Part shown: positions 52,701-61,700 of the stretch, in pieces | Layout: each line of letters starts with the position of its first letter | Numbering within the stretch: the stretch's first letter is position 1 | Source: Nematostella vectensis | Taxonomy: Eukaryota > Cnidaria > Anthozoa > Actiniaria > Edwardsiidae | Direction: 5' to 3' | NCBI RefSeq assembly: GCF_932526225.1 | Contig: NC_064036.1 | Coordinates: 15,989,181 to 16,053,180, forward strand | Length of the DNA stretch: 64,000 nt | Notes under the pieces: generated by a model | The model's database searches: none | What the model saw: the letters and a program-made list of their open reading frames with translations, nothing else | Told to the model about the DNA's origin: nothing | Made by a program: the position numbers and the translations under genes

Positions 52701-55700
52701 ATGAGGGTTGGATGCAGGCTACTAGGGGTTTGCATAGTCATATCTCGATTCGGGACGGGCCGAGATAAGGAATTGATAGCACTCAATAGTGCACGCTGTT
52801 TCTAACACAGCAAGACGACGAGGCTAAAAAAACACGAATTCCAACCAAATGACAAACTACCAGAAAGCCCGCTTAGAAGTAACATCAGCTTAGAGGCGGA
52901 GAGGCCAAGCGTTACCTTTCTCAGTAAGTAGCCATAAGCGCGTGAAGCCAACACTGCAATGACCAACACGAGTCTTGCGTCCATTCTGCAATCGTGTGCA
53001 TTCACAAAAGCGGCGGCACTATGTTTGCATAAAAACACAGCACGACAACTACACCGCACAGATTACAACCCCTATGCACACTACGATGTTGTGAGAGTTT
53101 ATCGGAGCAGTAAGAGGAGAATGAGAGATATAAGAGTGATTCTCCCAACAATCCGAGTTGCTGCAGACGCGTGGAGTGCTAATAGAAATTCTGTCGGTAA
53201 GTCGCATGCGTTTTAATGTCTAGATATTGATCGTTGCCGCGATAAATACCCAATAAACAGTTGCCCCGGATCTTAGAGGTATAGATGACAAGGGGGATGG
53301 CTAAGGGACAATAAGTCAAACGGGTAATGGACCAGCAGTGAAGTGATCCCGTCACGGATCTTATAACACTTAGACGCGCGCGAATCGCATTTTCTCGGTG
53401 GATGCAGTCTGGCGGTGAACTCACTACGAGCTTTAGACGGCGATACGGCGGGCACAAGGTTATCACCAGGTGATTGCGAGGATAACACGGTGACACGCTA
53501 GCTAGAAAATCTCTCACTTGTGCACCTCCGGACATGCCAGTTGCCAGTCAGGATAAAAATACACGCCAAAGGTATTACATCAAACAGTCATAAGCCTGGG
53601 GATGTTTGCGATCTCTTAGCGCTCGGGATAGCCGACAAGTACTGTAGCTAAGCTATCTTTTGTTACCCCTTGTTGAGATAACTGAGAATTGACAAGACCC
53701 CGTTGGTACAGATAAAAAGCAAAGAAAATACAGGAAATAATAGGAAGACTAACTTATAAACGGCAAACATAACTTTAGTAATAATACTGGCAATAAAGCG
53801 GGGTAAAATATTTACTTCTAACTGTAATTCATGCCTTGCTTAAATGTCACGATTGTTGTTGCAAGTATGCTCTACAAACACTTAGAAGATAGCTCTGACG
53901 ATCCAATTGAACCTGTCGCCTGGTACGCTCTAGAGTTCCCTACACCATTGAATAACCGTGCAATAATAGGCAATATTTCATGGCCAGAGTGTGACGCAAA
54001 TCAGTCGTGACATGGGCCCCCAGGTGGCGGTAAAGAAGTGAGTGAACAAGGTGTGAAGAAAGGGAAGGTATGTCGTGATCTTTCACAGCAAGTGTGAGAT
54101 TTGGGTGGCGAAAGATTCCTCGAATTCCCCGTCCGTGCGCTGGGCGCCTTAGATAACGCTCTAGAAAACATCGCTTGGATTCGTTTTTAATTAGGAAAGA
54201 GGTGATAGCGTAAGTAACTACGAGATAAGAACTGAAGAGATTGCGCTGTTCGTAAAACAAATAAAAATGGCGGGAGTTGTATAGACTAGTTTACTTTATG
54301 ACCTTAGGATTGATGATGAGGCTGGCCCAGAAAATAAAACTTAGGAATAGGGGGGTACCCTGTTTCAAGAGTCTTCTTCTCTCTCGGTTTAGTAGCTCGT
54401 AAGACAACACGACGCAATCACGGTTAATTATTGGCGAATCCCGGTTCCCGGTCCCCGTTTTACCCCTTTGCTGATAAGTATGGAGGTTCTCTCTAACCAT
54501 GAATAAACAAAACATCAGAGAATAAAGTCTTTTTTACCTGTTCCGTGCTTCTATCAAAGCCATTTAGCAAATTGAGTAAAAGCAGTCCAAGGCATTGCTT
54601 TGATCACGCCACCAAAGTTTAAAGAGAACGTCAATACAAATGCTACACCGAGGAGTTTGCTATAGTCGTGTTATTAAGGTCAGAATCCCAGATAACTTAT
54701 CTAGAAACGTTTTTAATCAGAGGAATTGAGCTATCTGGCGATAAGGAGTGATTACTGTTTACTGAAAGCATGAGGACTGGTCCATAGCCGCGATACAGCG
54801 CAAATGTAGGAAAACAAACTTACCACGCCTTCTTGCTCAACACGAGATAAAATGAACTAAATGGAAGGCACTAATGTAAGCCATACCTGTTCTAAGCCGC
54901 ATGTATCTTAGCGGACAAAGAAAAAAATTGTCTAGCCTATATTGAAACCTGGGCTTCCTATGTTTGTGTGTTTGGGGTTTCGAGGACGCAGGAAACTGAT
55001 CCCGAGGGTCGGAGGGCAAGGGAAGCCCGTATTATTATTTCTTTCTTTCTAGGCATTGTTACGAATAACTTGCTTGCGGAGGCTACCATTACCTAAATGA
55101 TTGGACAACCTCGACACGAAAACTATAAATAATCGCTGTGCCCTCAAAGAAACGCTGCAACCCGCTTTTCTCTAAGAACGCCGTGAAATTTGCCTCATTA
55201 ACAGACCTCATTAAAATGCACGACAAAATAACAGTCAAAAAAACATTAACATATCTGAGGGGAACCAGGAGCTTCTGATCGAGGAGTGATGAAATTAGCC
55301 TAAAGAAACTTAGGTGCTTGCACTACTTTGTCGAAAAAAACAATCCCTTGTAAGCTTGCACAAAAACAAAAAACGAAACGAAAAATTATGGATGATCAAT
55401 TCGACCGTTTTGGTATCTGTGAAAAAAACCATCCCTCAAAAGAGCTTTTCCACACGAAGGCACACGCGCCGCGTATGGATATGCGCACACACCTAAAGTA
55501 CCCCCACACGCACACACACTCCCCTTCTCTAACCCATACAATTATACGGTAGACGTATGGAACTTATTATCGTATCATGTACACGTCCAGTAGCATCCCC
55601 CCTTCTCCAACAATACATTTATACGTTAGACGAATGAGGCTTATCGGCGTACCTTACATAAGCATTGGCGGGTGAACGGGTTACATGAGCTGTTGGCGCT

Positions 55701-58700
55701 GCCGCGAGGGTCACAGCCACAGTCCTCCTCTGATCAAACAACAACATTGTGGTGTTAGCGAAAAAATAATCAGTGACTTGATCAGGAACGGGGAAGTCCA
55801 TTTTACTACAGCTTATAATTCTTGTACTCTGAGAGCTCTCGCTGATGATTTGCAACAGCAAAATCGCCTGCCGGCTTTAACCCTTCAACTTTTTTTCAAT
55901 AATCTCACACACCTAGTAGGTGTGACGTTGACCTTCAGGACTGTGAGACCACGCTTCTATATAATTCTGGCATCTTGAAGGTCGCTTCAAGCATGCATGT
56001 AGTGCTATAGACTCACCGAATTTACAGTAGTCGCCGATGACCAAGGGGTTTCCTACAAACGGGGTAAGGCAACTGTACGAATGGAAAAGTAAGAAATTAA
56101 ATTAATGCATGATAGGCCTGGCTTCTATCAAGCGTCGCGGAACTATTTGTTCTCCTTTATGTCATGCGATGGTTAAAATGTCAATAATTAATATTTCTTC
56201 TCGCTATTACAACGGAAGTGCCACGCAACAAGCTGTCACAAAGCAAAATCTCCTCCAACAGCATCAGCTCCTCAATTTTACGCTTTCGGACAAAATACCA
56301 ATTCACACAAAGCATTTTCTTTCATTGACTTATTCAAACAAGTAAATGGGATACTTCCAGTCAAATATCAGACTAGAATTGTGGATCGCTAGTTTGAAGT
56401 TTACTCAAAAATAGACCAATAACAAAGGAGTTGTCGAGCGATGCCATTATTGGCGTTTATGGTGACGAAGCGTCTTGGACGCGGGATAAGAGGGCCGATA
56501 ACAGCGAAAAGGCACGGAGTATAATAAGAGGTCACAAGACAAAGGATAAGTGGATAAACTTTTCATACCTCTCGCAATTCCTGCCTTTGTAGCCCAGCTG
56601 GCAGTTGTCGCACGTCTGTTTACCGTCTTTATCAAGGAAACACGTGGAGCTGAACCTACAAAAAGCAAAAGACGTCAGACATGAAAGGAGTGAGGGGTAA
56701 TTTATTATAGACACGACGGGGGTAGAGATGAGTTTGGTTTAGAACTAAGAATGAAGTAATCGCGCAGATAAAGGCAAGCAAGCAAGCTTAGAGAAGAATG
56801 GCATTTTTCAACTTCAATTTACTGTAAATCTCATTCGTAATTAGTGTAATATTTAGAGGGAAAAGCACTGCCCCTTCTCTTCTCGTGCTAGGTACGGGCC
56901 TTTACATTTAAATCGTATATGAAGCGTAAGAGCTTGTTATATTTCCGTTGGCGGCTTTAGAAGTCTCTTACTTGTTTGGGGGTTTCGTCATTGGGCATGC
57001 GCACGGACGACAGTCGTCCTCAGTCCCCACGGTTGGATCACCATAGTAACCCTTCTTGCATTGCTCGCAGTTCTTGCCGATGGTGTTGTGCAGACAATTC
57101 TAAAAAGGAAAGGGAAAGCGATAGAATTTTCTTTTTTTCTGATCATCTCGGCGAGTTCACAGAAACGATGGACGGAAACACTGAGCTAAGCTGAGATCTA
57201 AAGCTTGCTGGTCAGCGGTAAGCTCAAAAAGGGCGCATAGTAATGGACAACATTTTTTATGGATTACTCAACTATGAGCTGGCTCAGCTATATCTTCTTT
57301 CCATAATGTGCAACATGTACTATTACAGTAGCCCATCGATAGCCCAGTCGATGAATGACTCAAATATGTTACAAAGCAGATCAAGAACAGCTAGGGATTG
57401 GAAGGAAAGTAGACACTTGCTTAAAAGTTAAAGTAACATCTATTTTTTATTATTTATTTAATCAGTAATTTAATCAGGAGATAAAACTTGAGAAAACTGT
57501 ACTATAGAAATAATGAGAAAAGTTGAAAAAAATGTTTATGTCACTTACGTTACATTTGCCGGTATTGGCATCACAGCTCTTCGCGTGTCTGTTACAGTTA
57601 CATGGCAAGCACTTCCCTAAAAACTTTCCCTCGTGCTTCCGGTAGTACCCAGGCTCACACGTCTGCAAAAATCACGTGACAACAAATTCATTCTTCTGAA
57701 TACCTTCAAGTCATGTTAACCTGAATTGAATCCCCGCCAGCCGAAACAATCTTCGAACACAGTTAAAGGGGCAGCGTCATGGTACTGCGTATGTCTGGAG
57801 TCAGTGTTTATCGTAGGCTTTTAATTGTCTACAAACAGTTGAACTTTAAGCTGTCAATTCCTTGCTAAAATAAAAGTTTGTGGTTATTCCCTTTGAATTT
57901 AAGTCTCCCACAGGTACCAAAGGCTCATAAGTCAACATTAGAATTTTACTGAAATTCATTATGTCCGGGCCGGAAAGCTATTGCAAAGCTCTTGCTACGC
58001 TTACCATGACACTGCCTCTTTAAAATAATGTAAATGTATAAGCAATCTGTTCTGTCATGTATCTTTGCAATTTATTCATACTCAAAAGAACATGGTTATC
58101 AGGAACGGCTGATAGCAAAGACAAATAATGACAACAATATTGGAGGTTTTTTGTAGACAATCTTTGGATGAAGGATTGAGATTGTGAAAAGGGAATTCGC
58201 ATGTTCGCCTACCTCGCATGAAAGTCCCGAGTATCCTGGTGGGCAGGCGCATTTCTCTACACGTACGGCACGTGGTTGGTATGTGAAGCGTTCAATGGCG
58301 ACGTCAAGATACGCCTCTCGAATACTACAAAAGAAATCCAAGTGATTTCTTCCTTGAAAAACAAATTGCCACGAATTGTTGGAATTTCTATACAGTAACT
58401 GCCGAAAATGGAACGTTTCTTCTCTTACAACTAAAATATACAGTTGCAGCATATTATTTCCACCAAATTGAAAAGCTATATAGCCTTACAATCATGGAGA
58501 TCAATTGGAGGTCAATTTGGAATTTTAGCCTATATCTAATATTTTGAGGAATATGCACCATAAATAAATTTTTTCAGGCAAGGTATTTGTTTTAATAGTC
58601 TTGGTGCCGTGTGTATTACCTGGTGCGTATTGTATTGGTGTCGTGGGAGGCTTTGATCAGAATGTACTCTAGTGACGTCAGAATCATCATAAGCTGGTCA

Positions 58701-61700
58701 CGTGTCACCGCTCTGCCGTCTATATGATTCCACAAGGTCTGATCAGAGAACAAAAGTTGATATGTTATTGACTACTTCATTTATAATTTTCTTTTAGAAA
58801 TGAATGCTCAACAAAGTTTGCAATTTACGACACGGCCATCCAAAAAAGTATCGAAATTCAACTTCAAATAATCTTACATCAATTAAAAAAAGTTGATGAT
58901 ATACACGCGTCTGTGTTCGAAAAGGTATAGTAATACATAGAACATAGCAAAAGAACATAGTAGAACATAGTAAATACATAGCAATTAGCGATTACTGATA
59001 AAGCCAGTGAAAGTCAACACACAGTACGTCAATACTATTGTGGTGGATGTAGAACTACAACAAACAAAATAATCTAAATGTGTTTGTACCTCGTTGATCT
59101 GAATAGTGAATCTTTTCATGAATCCTGTAAATATCTCCTTTGAATGATGTTGGATGATCGTGCCATTTCCCTGCAAGACAGTACACATCAGGACTTTCCT
59201 TATGAGTTCTTCCCTTAAGCTTTATGATTTGCTAAATTAGCCGAAGCACTAAACATGTAAACTATAGTGAAAACTTTAACGATACGCGCACTGCAAGGAA
59301 ACCTAGTTATAAAGTTTTCAAACTCCTGCTACAAAAAGCCTCGTACGGTAAATCTCAACCTGCTTTATACGGACACCTCGTGATAAAGAACAGTTTTCAA
59401 ACTCCTGATATAAAAAGCCTCGTACTTTAAAGCTTACCCTGCTTTACACCTTGACACCTTGTTATAAAGAACAAGTCACGAGTGTTACAACTTGTAACAT
59501 TAAATAAAAAATCCGACAGCCTGATAGTAACCATAGTATTCGCGTTGAACCATACCTTGATAATAGCCGTGGGTGAGTCGATTGGGTCCCCTCCCATCCT
59601 TGCTACGTACGACGCGACGAACATCAAAACTCCTCCATAAGACGCGATCTAAACAACGACAAAAACGCAATTAGAACAAGCGCCCCGCATGTTATTTGGC
59701 AACCAAATGACAAATTGTTAATATTGCAGTCAAAGGTAAGTGTTTAAGGCTGTGACCGCATATTTTGCGACAGAGCGGAAATGATGTGGCGATGAATAAG
59801 AGCCAGGACGTAGTAACAAAAAAAACTTAAGCTGTTATTTTCGCGGTACTAAGGCGTAAATTGTGCTAAGAACACTAAGTACCCGCCAATAGTAACTGTC
59901 TATTTCTTCCACTATTTGGGCATTGTTTAAATAAAAAATGAAAACATGAAAATCGCTGAATAAGTTTAAAAAACGATCATTATTTGCGCTCATATTTATT
60001 GCCTGCCGACGCTCTGTCTTTCAAGGGGGTCTCCAGGCTTTGCAACAGATTTTTCGATTCCTAAGTTAAAATCTAATCTCTAGGTTGTGGACAAGGTATC
60101 CTTTTATACTGGAACATTTCGACTAAGTCCTTAACAAAGCGTTTAATTGGACGCAACGCTCATACCTTTTTAACGCGGCGTCTCATGACAAATTAAAGCC
60201 TCATACGCAATACTTAGCGAAGGGCCAAGGATATCCCTCGCGTCTGAGGCCTCTCCAGCCTTTTCTTTTTTGTTTACCTTATTTCCCAGGAATCGCTTTG
60301 GTAGTTTCCAAAAAAGCGGTCTGCGCTGTGGGGCCGAAGCGTCGAATCCTTGGAAGACGAGTTCGTAGGAGCGTGGGTTGTACAGCATGTTGATCATGGA
60401 GAAAGTCCCAGTCAAGTCGGTGATCGAGATACCCTGCCGTTGACCAACCAGAAACCGGATTCCTATCTGAAAATTAGAAACAAAGACAAAAGTAGTGTAA
60501 CCATGGTCAGTGGTAGGCCAACACCCACATTAACCATGATGCATTGCTTTGGCGGTTAAAATGTAACTCTAGCGTTAAACACGAGGTTCTGCTGCCCCTT
60601 TAAAATATTTAAACAATTTATTGCTTTATAAGTTGTTTTTTGAACATTAAGGTCTGATAACAAAAAGTATTATTAAGTCGCTTGGTATTCTTTTTTTTGT
60701 AATATTTAAGTATTTTAATGATGACTGCATAAACGCAATAAATTATTGGAATGCTGTGTTTTCCCCATAAAATAGACCAAACAAAACATATTCAAACGTA
60801 CTTTAACCAAGTCTAACAAACCATCTTCCAACGTACGTTAGCCGAGTCTAACTAACCATCTTCAAACGAACATTTACCAGCTTCAAACGTACATTAATTG
60901 TAACAAACCATCTTCAAATTCAAAAGTACATTGACCGTAACAAACCATCTTCAAACGAACTTTAACAATCTTCAAACGTACATTAACCATCTTGAATCGT
61001 ACATTAACCATCTTCAAACGTTCATTAGGCAAGACTAACAAACCTGAGTCCTGTTGCGCTCGGAGCTCTCGCATTTGTCCGTGACGCCGCTACAAAAACA
61101 CTTGATGCAGCCCCCAGAATAGGAAAGCCCAAAACCGAACGCTCCACTTTTGCATTCATGACATTCCCAACCAGTTGCGTACTCCTGCGAGAGAATATAA
61201 TAATATGAATGATATACTAAACAACTTAATACAGCTCCCCTCCCCCCCCCCCGGACTATGACAGCCCCAAACTGAAGGCTCCACTCCCAAGCACGCGTGT
61301 GAAGAACACTAACACTTTTCTGCTTTCGTTATCTGGTTAAGGCGCGTAAACAGGGGGGTGCGCAAGGCCGCCAGAAGGGGGCCATATTTAATAGAAGGTC
61401 ATTTCTTATTGCAGGGTCGCACAGTAAAATGGGTCATTTCTTATTGAAGAGTTGCACAGTTAAATAGGTCATTTTTTCATTGAAGGTCATTTCTTATTGC
61501 AGGGTCGCACAGTAAAATGGGTCTTTTCTTATTGAAGGGTCGCACAGTTAAATAGGTCATTTCTTATTGAAGGTCATTTCTTATTGAACGATCGCACAGT
61601 AAAATGGGTAATTTCTTATTGAAGGTCATTTCTTATTAAAGGGTGGCACAGTAAAATGGGTCATTTCTTATTGAAGGTCATTTCTTATTGGAGGATCGCA

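Larger units (their letters stand above)
49980..55652. other. Largest perlecan intron (5.7 kb)
   Basis: Holds the MITE at 51055-51395, the candidate signal-peptide exon at 52916-52984 and otherwise unremarkable AT-rich sequence. Donor-like GTAAG motifs on the minus strand after purine-rich stretches near 54537 and 54830 might mark non-coding 5' exons, but nothing confirms this. No other coding exon was recognised. Confidence 0.45.

Noticed and set aside
54290-55020. Possible minus-strand exons ending in GTAAA or GTAAG near 54537 and 54830
   Set aside because: No protein similarity and no phase-compatible partner; could be 5' UTR exons of the candidate short perlecan isoform but unsupported.
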